Shown here in pieces: positions 33,085 to 44,935 of a stretch of DNA of 64,000 bases. Made by a program: the position numbers and the translations under genes. The notes under the pieces were generated by a model. It was not told where the DNA came from, ran no database searches, and worked only from the letters and a program-made list of their open reading frames with translations. Within the stretch, counting starts at the first letter, position 1. Each line of letters begins with the position of its first letter. This DNA comes from Cyanoderma ruficeps (taxonomy: Eukaryota > Chordata > Aves > Passeriformes > Timaliidae), in the NCBI GenBank assembly GCA_008694505.1, contig VZDJ01000623.1, positions 17,355,754 through 17,419,753 of the forward strand. Direction: 5' to 3'.

Positions 33085-35840
33085 ATAAAATATGCAAATT
33101 AAAAGGGGAGAAATCCAGTGGAGAAAGGTATCAGAAATAATATGCGCTACTCTTTCCTTGACAAACAACTTAATTCATTTCTCTGGGCTGCACACATGGT
33201 GCAGAGATCATTATAGTGCTTGTTATTTTCTGGCCAATGGTGGGAGGAAACTAAAATTGTACAAAAGTATAAATTGCATTGCTTTCCTCCTCTACCATCA
33301 CGGCAAATTCTGGTGGTTATAACCCGCTCACCTGAGCCATTTAAATGGGGAACAGTGGCAAAGTCCGACAGGGATGTGCAAATATGCAAGGAGTGTCTGA
33401 TTGCACTGTGACCTGATAGCACAGTGCAGACATCAATAGACTGATCATCAGTAGGAATGATTTGCAATAAGGCTGAATCCTGATCCTTTGAAGAAGCTGA
33501 TATGCTTGGCTAGGCCTAGAGCCACACTGTTACCCTATACTTACTATACTGTTTCCTATTTGAAAAGATCTGTAAAAAAATTTTGTATCAGCTGCTCACA
33601 TGTTGCTGACTGACCATCCTTTGGGGTTGAGCAGGAAATAAAGAATAAATAGTCAGAGAGAAGAATTTTTACCAAACATAGGAAAAAATATTTTTAACAG
33701 AAGAATACTGATGGCTCTTAAAAGGTCTTTAAAGGCTCTTTAAAGGGTTTAAAACCCACCTCCAAAACAGACAATGTAGTGAGACTTTAATCCTCACCTG
33801 GAAAAGAAAAAAATCACAAATCCAGGAAGCTGCACACAACCAGGTTTGTATTTAGAAAGACAGAAAGCTGACTCAGGGAACAGAGAACTGCCAATACCTT
33901 CACCTCTCATACACAAATTTCAGCTCCTCAAATAATTAATTTTTTAAACTCCAAGTCTGACTTTAATGCCTATTTCATGCCTAAATTATTCATCTGCTAG
34001 AAGTTCTTGTTCCACTCTAAGCATAATCTGGAGTCTGAGCATACCTCAAATATAAACACACAACTTCCTGATGTGTAACTTTGGAGATCTGTATCCCACC
34101 CACTACCTGGAGATGAGATACATTTAGAAATTTTAAGTAATTTTCTGACTAAAGTATGTTTAGAATTACACTTTAGAAGTATTCTTACATCAGTATTTGG
34201 TGCTGCATTCCTGCAGGATCTGAGGTATTCCCTGACATCCTTTCTGTCTCCTTCAGATTTTACTAGGAACTATGAGGTCTTAAAAAGCAAATTTGTAGCA
34301 CAGTTCTCTGTTGGAGTCTGGGAATATTTACTGAAAAATCTGGCAAATATGTGCTGCAGTGGCACCAGTTGTGCTTAGCACTGTGCAAACTTATAGTAAG
34401 ATACATACGTGGCCTCGAATAATATGTTAAAATAAAGGGGAAAAGATTTGGCTTTCCATGAAGGCTGTAGACAGTAGCACCCTGGGGAGAAAAGCTCTGA
34501 GCTCCCTGGTAACATCCTGTTCTTAAGTTAGCGGTCATCAACTCAATTAACTATTGCTCATTAACTGGATTAACTGATTGACAGGAGAGTGTGTCTTTGA
34601 CAGGCAGGCTGATCTGCCAGGAACACCAGGAGTCTCCCAGGTCCATGAAAGAATTTTCCCTGGGTGATATTAGCAGGAATGACAAAGCTTCTCTGGAAAA
34701 AAAATGGCGGGTGGTCCATTGAGGAATTTTCCCAAGATACTTCCCGCCCTTACAGGGATTTACAACACTGGCCATGCCCTTAATTTGCCCTGGTTTTTAT
34801 TGGTGGCCCTGTGTAGAATTTACCTGATATGGTTATAGGTGCTGAAGGTCTTTCCTTTGCTGCGCTGTCTACAGGAGTGATTTACGGCTTGTGCTCAGGG
34901 TGTGTGAGTGGATGTTGTGTGGGCAAGGGCTTGGCTTTGTTGCTGAATAACTCAGTGTTTGCACTGCCTTCCTGCCAAATCAGGCATCTTCAGGGTGGGT
35001 TTGCTGTGTCTGATGTGGGCTACACCAATCCCTGGGGGAAAGACGGATCCATCAGAGTGTCTTAATTTAGGTAGGTCTTAGAATTTGATATAATTGCCTG
35101 TGACTGTAGGGACCTGAACATAAAGGCATTCCCTTCTGGTACTCAGGGAGATAATGATGACCTATGAATGGTGCTGTAGCTCTTTTTTATCCATTTCTTT
35201 CTCTGTTTGCTAAAGAATAAAACAATAGAGTGTGGAGTTTCAGCTCTCTCGTGAGCTTAACCAATTACTGTTTTCCTTCAAGCCATATAAATTGTGTGCA
35301 TTTAATATTTAGTTATCTCCAGACTGTTTACACTAATTTTCATTTATACAATGCATCTAGTAACAGAGGTAGAGTGCAATTCTTTCTCTATTTCTCTTTT
35401 GAGTGAAAGCCTTGAGGGAAGCCTGCAGTTTTTGATCATGCTCCACTTTGATGTAAGCAAATGTTTAAGTTATGCTCTGGCAGAATGTCTGAGATTCGTG
35501 TTCATGAATGATGCAGGATTTGTCCTCCTTCCTTAGTGGTTCTATTTATAGCCACAACTGTTTTTATTTTCTATGCAGCCATGAGAAAGAAGGTGAGAAG
35601 GGAGCAACCACGAGTCCTTTGTCTAAACACAGTTAAGTTTGTTCTCATGCTTTGGTGTATTTTATATTCCTCCATGCTGCATTTCGTGCCTTTATCTATA
35701 GAATAAATCAAAGTTTTTTCCCAGCCCTGGGCTCTGGGGGCCCAAATCTCTACTGCTCTGTTCTCCACAGGACCATGTAGTCTGCAGTGATGCAGCTGCA
35801 AAGAGCCACCAGAGGAAAAAAATTTACCTGTTTCTGTGTT
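33085..35840. other. Unique stretch with an octamer-containing motif island at its start
   Basis: No gene supported. At 33092-33099 a perfect ATGCAAAT octamer (POU-factor type) is followed by TTAA, in a CpG-containing, non-repetitive block to about 33440. The remainder is ordinary single-copy sequence, with a run of related AAAGG-type words at about 33720-33755. Confidence 0.45.
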
Positions 35841-36795
35841 CACAGAATCACAGAATGGGTCAGGTTGGAAGGGATCACAGTGGGCTATCTGGTCCAAACA
35901 CTGCTCAAACGGGGCCGTCCCAGAGCACATTGCACAGGATTGTGTCAGGACGGTTCTTGAATATCTCCAGTGAGGCAGACTCTACAACCTCTCTGGATGA
36001 TCTGTTCTAGTGCTTGGTCACCTGCACAGTAAATAAGTTCTTCCTCAAGTCCAAGTGGAACTTCCCATGCATCAGTTTCTGCCTCTTGTCTTATTGCTTG
36101 GTACCATTGAGCAAAGCCTGGCTCCATCCTCCTGACATCCTTATTCAGATAGTCCATTAGTCAGGTCCCCTCCAAGTTATCTCATCTTGAGGCTGAACAG
36201 GGCAAATTTCCTCAGCCTTTCCTCCTAAGAATGATGCTCCAATCCCTTAATAATTTTCATAGCTCTCCACCTGCTCCAGGAGCTCCATGTCTGTCTTGTC
36301 CTGAGGAGCCCAGAACTGCAGACAGCACTCCAGGTGTGGCCTTACCAGGGCAGAGGGAGGGCAGGATCCTCCCTCAACCTTGCTGGCAATGCTTTCCCTA
36401 AGGCATCCCAGGGCACCATTGGCCTTTTTAGCAACAGGGGTACTGCTAGCTCATGGACAGCTTCTTGTCCACCAGGATCCCTGGGTTCTTCTCTGGGGGG
36501 AGCAGAGCTGCTTTCCAGCAGATCAGCCCCCAGCCTGTGCTGTTCTGTGAGTTTATTCTTTCCCAGGTGCAGCACCCTGGATTTGCCCTTGTTAAATTTT
36601 AGAAGTTCCTCTCTGCCTATCTCTCCAACGTGTCAAGGCCCTTCTGAAGGGCTGCACAGCACCCTGGGGTGTTGGCCACTCCTCCCAGCTCTGCGTCACC
36701 AGTGAACTTGCTGCAGAGGCATCTGCCCCTTCACCCAAGTCATTGATGGTTAGTCAAACAATATTGGGCCCAGTACTGAACCTTGAGCTCCTTTA
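35841..36795 (-). mobile_element. CR1 LINE, 5'-truncated, with decayed reverse transcriptase (~0.95 kb)
   Basis: This is the longest CR1 here. On the minus strand it runs from the ORF2 segment before the catalytic box (GSVLGP-type motif near 36770) through the box at about 36680-36710, now reading F-T-G-D-A-E-L-G-G instead of F-A-D-D-T-K-L-G-G. A stretch with LHLGKNK and YRLGADLLESS-like residues (36500-36575) and the C-terminal end follow, down to the tail CACAGAATCACAGAATG at 35841. The tail block (GGTCAGGTTGGAAGGGATCACAGTGGG) marks a subfamily shared with the copy at 43907. Several frameshifts and a lost catalytic Asp make it inactive. Confidence 0.95.
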
Positions 36796-37793
36796 GCATG
36801 CTTTCCTTTGACCTGAGAGCTGCTTCTAGTTCTGCAAGGGTATAAATTCAAACCAGCCTCCGTCTATACACAGAAGAGACCAAATCACAAATTCTGATTG
36901 TATTTTTTACCAGCATGCAGAGATTTTTTTTGTTTGCTTTTTTTGCTTTCAGAGCTGCTTCTTGTCCTGTGAGACAGCAGCCCAAGGCTGTGTTTGGATC
37001 AGAATGGTTGGCTGTGTTAAGGGCTGAGATGTTGCGATAAGGTTGTGCAGGGTGCTAGGAGTGGACAGACAGTCATTCTCCAAGGGAGGGTGTGCAGCTC
37101 TGAGCTGCTGCAGGCTAGAGGGAAAGGAAGTAGGATTTCTTCCAAAGGGCTTGTCTTCAATGCATTGTTCTTCCAGGATTTCATGGAGAGGGGTGGGGTG
37201 GAATGGACCTTAATGACCCAGTTCCAGCTTCCATTTAATGGTAAAGCTTCCATTTATTTCACAGTGGGAATGAAAACTATCTATGCCTGGCAGAAACCAT
37301 AAAATACAGTAGGATACTGGTAGGGAATTAGTGCAAATGCACCTGAGTCTTTTGTCAAATGAAATCTCTGCTTCTCCATGAGTTTCTGTGATTCAAGGCT
37401 ACTCTAAACATCGGTGCTGACAGTATATTGAAACTTAAGAGTATGGGATCTGACCAGGAAGTACCTTTAGAAGAGGTGATAAGTAATGACAAGAAGGGTT
37501 GTGCTCAGTTCACACTCAACAGTCAATTCCCCTAATCAAGGTAGAAGAAGATGGAATTGGATACATCCACAACATGACGTTTTCTTTAGGATGAGAACAG
37601 AAAAAAGTAGACTCAGAACATAGATGGTGCTTTTAAGGACACAATAGCAAGATCCAAGAAAATGTGACAATCACAGGCATAATTAAAAACAAATGACTCA
37701 GAAATGCAAGTCAGAGAAGAACCCAACAATTAATTTCTCTGTAACAGAACAAAAGCTTAGCAAATGCGATAAACTTTTCTTTGATCAGATTTT
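36796..37793. other. Unique non-coding stretch
   Basis: About 1 kb with no gene. A short GGTGGAATGGACCTTAATGAC...GTTCCAGC near 37195-37230 faintly resembles the CR1 end but is too short to call. Confidence 0.5.
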
Positions 37794-37938
37794 AGCGTCA
37801 TAGAATTCTAGCATGGTTTCGATTGGAAGGGGCCATAAAGACCATTGAGTTCCAACATTACTGCCAAGAGCAAAGACACCCTCCACTAGACCAGGTTGCT
37901 CAAAGCCCCATCCAACCTGGTCTTGAACACTTCCAGGA
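37794..37938 (-). mobile_element. Short CR1 LINE fragment, 3' end
   Basis: Antisense CR1: tail AGCGTCATAGAATTCTAGCATGG, GATTGGAAGGGGCCATAAAGACCATTGAGTTCCAAC, then 'CACTAGACCAGGTTGCTCAAAGCCCCATCCAACCTGGTCTTGAACACTTCCAGG' in order. It is cut off at about 37938. Confidence 0.93.
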
Positions 37939-38397
37939 TGCTGTCCTTTTCTCCTGCTTGATTCCATGAGGGATCAGATCTGTGCCTGGAGTTTGTAAGT
38001 GGGTTTGTTTGCCAGCTGCTTTGTATTTAACCATTTTCCCTGCTTTTTGCTTTCAGAATCTGAGTTTCACTAAGGCCAGTGCTCAGATCAAACTGTGTGG
38101 ACAAAGAGACAGTAACTCGGATGGAGACAGCCTCAGTGTCTCACAAAGTTTGATGTTTCATGGCCAGTTTTAGAGAACCCTCAGGGGAGATCCAGCTGCT
38201 AAAAAGATATTTTCCAGTCTCCCATTTTGGCAGTTTGCTCTACAGAAAAGAAGGAGACATTTCGCAGGCACATTGCATTCTAACTCTTCCCTGTGTTGGC
38301 CTTGTTTTAGTACTCTGCATGGTAGCTTGACATTTGAAGTCTCACAGTTATGGTATTTCCAAGTAGAAACTTACAGTCTGATTTATCTTTTCCTAAG

Positions 38398-39270
38398 TTT
38401 TTAAAAGTTGCCCTTCACCAAGTTGGGTGGAAGCATCAGTTTGCTGGAGGGCAGGAAGTCTCTGCAGGGGATCTGGACAGGCTGGACTGATAGGCCAAGA
38501 CCAGTGATATGAGATTTAAAAAGACCAAGTTCCAAGTCCTGCACTTGGATCCCAATAACCCCTAGGCAGCACCACAGGCTAGGGGTGGAGTGGTTGGAAA
38601 GTGGCTCAGAGGAAAAGAACCTGGGGGTGCTGGTCAACAGTGTCATGTGCCCAGGTGGCCAAGAAGGCCAGCGGCATCCTGGCCTGTATCAGGAGTAGTG
38701 TGACCAGCAGGACCAGAGAAGAGATTGTACTTCTGTAATCGACACTGGTGAGGCCACACCTCGAGTTCTGTGTCTAGTTCTGGGCCCCTCAGTTCAGCAA
38801 GGATGTTGAGGTGCTAAAGTGAGTCCAGAGAAGGACAACACAGCTGATGAAGGGTCTGGAGCACAAGTCTTATGACAAGAGGATGAGGGACTTGGGGTTG
38901 TTCAGCCTGGAGAAAAGGATGCTCAGGAGGCGTCTCATTGCTCTCTAAAACCACCTGAAAGGAAGTTGCAGCCAGGTGGGGATTGTTCTCTTCTCCCAGG
39001 CAACTATAGATGGGACAAGAGGACATGGTCTTAAGCTGTGCCAGGAGAGGTTTAGGTTGGACATCAGGAGGAATTTCTTCACAGTAGGGGTGATTGGACA
39101 TTGGAATGGGCTGCTAAGGGAGTTGGTGGAGTCAGCATCCCTGAAGGTGTTTAAGGAAAGACTCAACATGGTACTTAGTGCCATGGTCCATTGACATGGT
39201 GGTGTTCGGTCATAGGGATTCAGTGATCTCAGAGGTCTTTTCCAACCCAATTGATTCTGTGATTCATTAA
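38398..39270 (+). mobile_element. CR1 LINE, 5'-truncated, ORF2 C-terminus and 3' tail (~0.87 kb)
   Basis: Sense-strand CR1 beginning almost exactly at the reverse-transcriptase catalytic box, read as LPFTKLGGS (consensus FADDTKLGG). It continues through recognisable polymerase segments (HLDPNNP, RLGVEWLESGSEEKNLGVLV; 38545-38640), a C-terminal part with RFRLDIRRNFFTVGVIGHWNGL (39040-39115) and the terminal GGTCTTTTCCAACCCAATTGATTCTGTGATTC. Frames are interrupted by indels and stops. The 3' untranslated wording differs from the 35841 copy, so two CR1 lineages lie within 3 kb in opposite orientation. Confidence 0.95.
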
Positions 39271-42098
39271 AATGGAACCTCTTTAACAACTTTTTTAGAA
39301 TAATTCTTGACTCTAATCTCTTTGGGTTGTTTCCCTACTTTTTTTAAATTATTATTTTTAAAGAAATGTTTACCTTTCTTCTATTTTTCAAACTTGAAAA
39401 AGTTTCTTGTCCACTTCATTATTGCTAGTTGGATATAGTTTAAACAGACTATTCCTGTGCCAGCTAGCAGAAGTTATAATGTCATTTATATAACATGCAC
39501 TTTTAAATGTTGACAAATGCAGCTTTTTTAATATTACCCATTTGCTGTTGACTTGCCCAAGGTCAAACATCAGGCAGTTCCAGTGCAATATGTCACTTAC
39601 CTGGATGTCCCTGTCTCTGAAACCCTTTCCCAAAGCTCTGGCTGCACAAGCTAAGTCAGATAGCAAAAGAAAACATAAAAGCAACACAGTGAGTGTAGGA
39701 TCAGGGAGAGGATATAAATAGGGCCTTTTTCAGGAACAACTCATGACAAACAAATACTGTAAGGAAAGAATTGCGACGGGGTTTAAGAAGGACACAGAAA
39801 TGTATCTTAGGTTTCAAAAGGGAGTTGTTACTTTACAAAAGACTGGTGTTGTTGATTATAGTGAATTGCTTCTTTACTTACAGAAATACTCAAAGAAGTT
39901 AGGAGACTTGCTATTTAAGATGCTGTACAGTGAGCAATCTCAATGGACAGCACAAAGATCAGACCCTTGTTTCCCATTCCTTCTTCTTTTCTCTTCCCAA
40001 AGGCAGTACTGATGAATGCTGATCAAGAAATAATAGAGAGCAGAAGCCAAAAGGCGCAGGCTTCCCAGCAAGCCTTTGAGTCTTGACCACCTCTGAGATT
40101 TGTCTTGCCACGTTGCAGATCTGTGAGAGTCAACAGCTGTGTTTTCCCTTCTCTCGCCCTTGTAAAAAAAATAAAATACAATAAGAAAAATGAGCAAAAG
40201 GAAGAAACCATGTGGAGAGAGAAAAGGAGAGCATTACATGGGCACTAGAGACATCAAGGCTGTGTACATCTGTGAAACACAGTTCTCTAAGCCTCGTGAT
40301 TGTAGCTGCAGCATCATGAGTGTACTCAACAGGGTTCTACTTGAGTTTCAGTTAATATAATTTTAGAAGCACTTTAAAGTGCTGAAACCTATTGGAAATA
40401 ATTCTGAAGTAACCCAGTGGACTGATTTTTCTTCCACCAGCTTCCACTTAAAAAATAATGTACATAAACATCCTATAATGGGAAGTTAGATCCTGTTTCC
40501 ATTTACATGTGTGGAATGAATGCCACATGACTCTATCACTAAATAACATTAAAATATTCAAGAATGTCACTCAAAGAACTAAACAGCAGAAGAAGTTTAT
40601 TGTTTTAATTTTTTCCTCATACATATTTGTGTTTTTTAACTTAGTGTTTCATTGCAGCAAAATGCAATGATAAAAGCAACATGAATACCAGATGAAATTA
40701 TTTATGTTCACAACCTTCCCAAAGAAGCAAAATTTAGCTGCATAAACACAGGTCAAATACAAAAGGGAATGAGTGTGCTCAATGTACTCTGTTTTCCAGA
40801 TATACTCCTGACAAATAATGTCTTGGCAATAATACCTGCTTCTAATACAATATAGAAGTGTGATGATATTTTGTTAATGTTTTGAAGAAGGCACAGGGAG
40901 TTTATTATTGTATCAAATTTTGCAAGACTCATGTAGCATGTGCTTATCTTTCATTTACTTCACATTAACTGAACATATTGCCACTCTCTATAGTTTAATC
41001 AACTGCTAAGGATCACACCATCAAGCTAGAAATAAATGAAGGTGGATTGATGAAATAGTCAAGAAATATGTCCAAACATTCAGCTGGTGACTTCTTTTTT
41101 TTACTGTTTTTCTTTCTATATTGTTCAAAGAGAAGTGGTGTACTATTGGACTTCCACTCTAAAATATTATCAAATCTTTTTTGCCACTTTATCTCTCTTG
41201 TGTTCACTTATTTCTGTAAAACTAAGTAAAAATCTGTCAAATGGAATTGTGGGCAATGGCTTTGCATTCACATTTGCTGTCACCAGCTACATGGCTTTGG
41301 TCTTCTTGCCCTTCCTCTGCTGGATAGCTCCCTCCCAGCCCTTTCCAATGACCAGAGACATCTCAAAAACACAATGAAACTAGTTTGATCATCAGATTGA
41401 CCTTTTGTTGCCTTTTTTTTTAATCAGTTTAAAGGGAAAGCTGTCTTGCATCCTTCAAATGCTCTCCAGGCCTTCTCAGTAGCATGCTAGTGAGCTTGTC
41501 AAGGGGTGTCTTATTGTTCCCATAGATCAGCTCAATTTTTTATACACAGCATGCTTTCCATATGCAAAGTCTATCTATAGCATCATTTCTTTACTGGAAA
41601 GGGTTGTGAACCTACTAACTTATGTGCATCTAAGGAATTGTTTTCAATTCGTACGGAGGAGGTGTATGCTTCTGATGCTGAACTGGGCTTGTCTGTGACA
41701 GTCTCCAGTCTGTCATGAGAGTTTTCATGCAGTTGCAGAACCACTTTTAATATTAGATTCTGCATCCTTCTCCAGGAGACGCAATATATAGTAATGAAAA
41801 TTTTAAGTAATGTCTTATCATACAGCAAATCGTTACCAGATATGAGCAATTAATTGCATCCGATTCTGGCAGAGCATATGTAATAAAAGCACAAAACAGA
41901 ATATGAAGGTCTGATTTTCAATACTGTGTCCACTTCACTCACACCATCAGTGGAAGGATTGTTGGAACAAATGTAGTCCAGAGATGATGCCTAGAGACAA
42001 AACACTGCAAAAGATAGATGATAAACAAGTTAAATTTTCCCCTTTTTTGGTAAGTATTTCAGCAGATTACATCTACTGGTTATCTGGGTAACTTATAA
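39271..42098. other. Unique non-coding stretch
   Basis: About 2.8 kb, AT-rich, with no supported gene. Frames of up to 99 codons (for example 39388-39687 on the minus strand and 41087-41377 on +) show no recognisable domain. Confidence 0.5.
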
Positions 42099-42545
42099 TA
42101 GAATCACAGAATTGTCTGCGTTGGAATGGACAGTAAAGATCACTCAGTTCCAAACCCCCTGCCATGGGCTGGGACACCTTCCACTACACCTGGTTGCTCA
42201 GAGCCCCATCCAACCCTGAACACCTCCAGGGATGGGGCAGCCACAGCTTCTCTGGGCAACTTGTGTCAGTGCCTCACCTCCCTCTTGGGAAAGAATTTCT
42301 TCCTAATACCTAATCTAAACCTACCATCTTTCAGTCTGAAGGCATTCCCCCTGGTCCTGTCACTCCATGCCCTTGTTAAATTACCCTCTCCACCTCCCTT
42401 GTAGCCCCTTTAGGTACTGGAAGGGAGTCTAAGGTCTCCCCGAAGCCTTCTCTTCTTCGGGCTGTGCAACCCCAGCTCTCTCAGCCATTCACTGCAAGAG
42501 ATGTGCTCCAGCCCTGTGATCATCTTTGTGGCCCAAAGTTGTCTC
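42099..42545 (-). mobile_element. CR1 LINE fragment, 3' end (~450 bp)
   Basis: Antisense CR1 with tail AATAGAATCACAGAATTG, GCGTTGGAATGGACAGTAAAGATCA, CCTGCCATGGGCTGGGACACC, 'AGAATTTCTTCCTAATACCTAATCTAAACC' and 'CCCCTGGTCCTGTCACTCCATGCCC'. On the minus strand the end of ORF2 is still readable in one frame with ATKMITGLEHIS and LRELGLHSPKKRRLRGDL (42410-42530), a CR1 polymerase C-terminal signature. Confidence 0.96.
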
Positions 42546-43906
42546 ATATCTGGATTTATTTTAAAGGAAGCACTTGCAGCTGTGCACCACTGAAATCCAC
42601 ACAAAGATGGATTCTACAGACTATCAGCTGAAGAATAAAACTACCTTAATTGTTCCTGAACGAAGATTGGGAAAAAAAAAAATTACCAACCAAGAGTAAA
42701 TGTCTTCTCTTGCTAGGTTGGGAATAGTGTTACAACACATTTACACTCCCATAAACGAGATGAAATTTGGCTCCTATTAATTAAACCTGGGTCATAGTGA
42801 GACTTCAAAATTCTTTACTCTGGAAAGCTTGAAATAACTTCAAAGAGCATATTTTAATTGACAAGTGTATTCACTGCCAGAGACGGGTATAACAAGAAAA
42901 GGGGATTAACACCCAGCTGCGCTCTAGAGGAAATTTAAGGCACAGAAGTACTGTACATCAGATAAAGTCTGCATTACTGCTGACAAATATGGTATTTCTC
43001 TGTCTCCACTAATGCTAAGCAATTCACATCTGTCAATTAAATGCCTCTCCATTCTGCTGTCCTCGCTGTGGTGGTAGGTCTGTTCACCCTGACTCGCTGT
43101 TACTATTGAATTAGCGCAGTTAGAGTTGCACATCTTCACAGTCAGCAGAGTATTTGCTTCCTCCCTGAGGGTACTACAAAGCTGGAACAAGCTAACAGTT
43201 TCCAGATCTCCAATGTGTATGCCTCACAAAAGCAAGGACACTGGGATATTTTGAAGCTTAGTGATGTTACTTGGTGGCCCTGACTCTCCATCAAAGCTTC
43301 AATGAGAAGCATCTCCTGCCTTCAGTCAAGCTATCAACCCAACCACCCTCCTGGGCTGCCTTCCAACAGCTGTTGTTGTAAGTTAAGGATTACTAAGGGC
43401 CCATTACAAACTGCTGGGAATTATCATTCAGTAAGAAATCTAGAACACACTCTACCAAAGTAACAAGCAGATGTTTGGTCAGGGAGAATTGTACAGAAAT
43501 TTTGCAGTTTGAGAGCTTTTCCTTACAGGGAGTTGATCTCCGAGTGATGGGGTTATGAATTCACACTTGCTTTGGCTCAGTGAAACTTTCTTGTTGCCTG
43601 GAGGGTACCTCAGCATTGTGATATGGGTATGGATCTCCACTAATTGGAAACAACTTGTTTTCTCTTTCCATTAAAATTCTGGGTGGTGCCAAAGTGGTTA
43701 GGAGCTTGATCCACATCTCCTTGGTTTGGGCTACTGAGAAACAGAGACAGGCTTTTGCACTGGTACAGATTTATCTAGCTACACTGTCAATGATACAGTA
43801 TAGTAAACTTAAGAAGTAGAAGAGAATCTACCATGCTATTTCATTCCCAATCCAACATAAGTGCTAATTTTTATCCAACACTCTGTTTCTATAGTGCTTT
43901 TGGGAC
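42546..43906. other. Unique non-coding stretch with a motif-rich island
   Basis: About 1.35 kb with no gene. Positions 42890-43190 are non-repetitive, contain several CpGs in a CpG-poor setting and a TCAATTAA homeodomain-type word (43033-43040). The minus-strand frame at 42924-43190 shows no domain. Confidence 0.45.
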
Positions 43907-44125
43907 TCACAGAATCACAGAATGGATCAGGCTGGGAGGGAGCTCTGGGTGGATCCAACCTCCCTGCTCCAGCACGGTCATCCTAAAGCACATGGCACAG
44001 GATTGCATTGGATGGTTCTTGAATATCTCCAGTGAGGGAGACTCCACAATCTCTCTGGCCAGCCTGTTCCAGTGTGCGGTCACCCACACAATAAAGTTCT
44101 TTCTCATGCTCGGGTCACTTCAGGT
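43907..44125 (-). mobile_element. CR1 LINE fragment, same subfamily as the 35841 copy
   Basis: Antisense CR1: ACTCACAGAATCACAGAATGG, ATCAGGCTGGGAGGGAGCTC, 'CATGGCACAGGATTGCATTGG', 'TTCTTGAATATCTCCAGTGAGGGAGACTCCACAATCTCTCTGG' and 'CCAGTGTGCGGTCACCC'. The minus-strand translation keeps RKNFIVWVTAHWNRLAREIV and SPSLEIF, the CR1 ORF2 end. The truncation point lies next to the ATC microsatellite. Confidence 0.94.
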
Positions 44126-44144
44126 TCAGATGTTTAATTTTTTT

Positions 44145-44145
44145 T

Positions 44146-44219
<74 letters not shown>

Positions 44220-44243
44220 TATTTTATATAATAATAATAATAA
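44145..44243 (+). repeat. (ATC)25 microsatellite with adjoining (ATA)n
   Basis: About 25 uninterrupted ATC units (44146-44220), then TTTTATAT and an (ATA)6 run to about 44243. The repeat directly follows a CR1 truncation point. A + frame reading through it yields a 25-residue poly-His end and is an artefact. Confidence 0.97.
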
Positions 44244-44871
44244 TTTGACTTCCCTAGGGGATCTGATCATTAGGAAAATATTTCATTGTGTTAATCAGAA
44301 ATTTCCTTTATCTTAATCAAATTTTCTTCTGAATTAAATAGTAGCACTGATATCCTTTTTTTTTTCCTTGATATCCTTCAGATTCCTCTGGACTTTTATA
44401 ACCCCTTTGTTTTTTACTGCTTGCCAATTTGCATACATTTATTGCAGATGTTTAATGCACCAGTTCTTCTTACTCTTTTTAAGCTTGACATAAGTATATC
44501 CACATGGATATACTTTTGCTAACCACCTAGCGATATGTGAAACACTTCACGCCTGCTCTTAGAAGTCATGTAGAGAGAGACAAACACTTCCCTGCTGTAG
44601 AAGGTAGCAAACTGTAAAGAGTTAGTGATGACACCAATCTATGAATTAAATAAAGGGGTCACTCTATCTTACCCATCTGCCCTCCTAGGAACACTTTAAA
44701 TCAAACGTAGAGAAAAACATCACCACTCCTGTGATTGTTCATGTTCTGTAGCTTGACTGTGATGTAGGAGTAAACCCCACCACAGTTTATTTTTAAAATG
44801 CTGGAGAGTAGCAAAGCAGCTGAGACATCTGCTGAGATCAGCTGAGCCTTGATATTCTCTCCCCTTTAGCC
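44244..44871. other. Unique non-coding stretch
   Basis: About 630 bp, AT-rich, with no gene or repeat recognised. Confidence 0.5.
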
Positions 44872-44935
44872 TCAAGGGACTGGAAGGGCCTTAAAGATCA
44901 TCTAGTTCAACCCCCCTAGCCCAGGGACGGTGCCA
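44872..44935 (-). mobile_element. Very short CR1 LINE fragment
   Basis: Only the block GGGACTGGAAGGGCCTTAAAGATCATCTAGTTCAACCCCCC and CCCAGGGACGG remain. This is the antisense CR1 3' region without its tail. It is too short to date or subclassify. Confidence 0.8.

Noticed and set aside
37187..37240. Possible tiny antisense CR1 end (GGTGGAATGGACCTTAATGAC...GTTCCAGC)
   Set aside because: Only about 35 bp of loose similarity without a tail or second block.
43833..44231. 132-codon + frame ending in about 25 histidines
   Set aside because: The histidines are the ATC microsatellite and the preceding part is antisense CR1. It is not a His-rich metal-binding protein.
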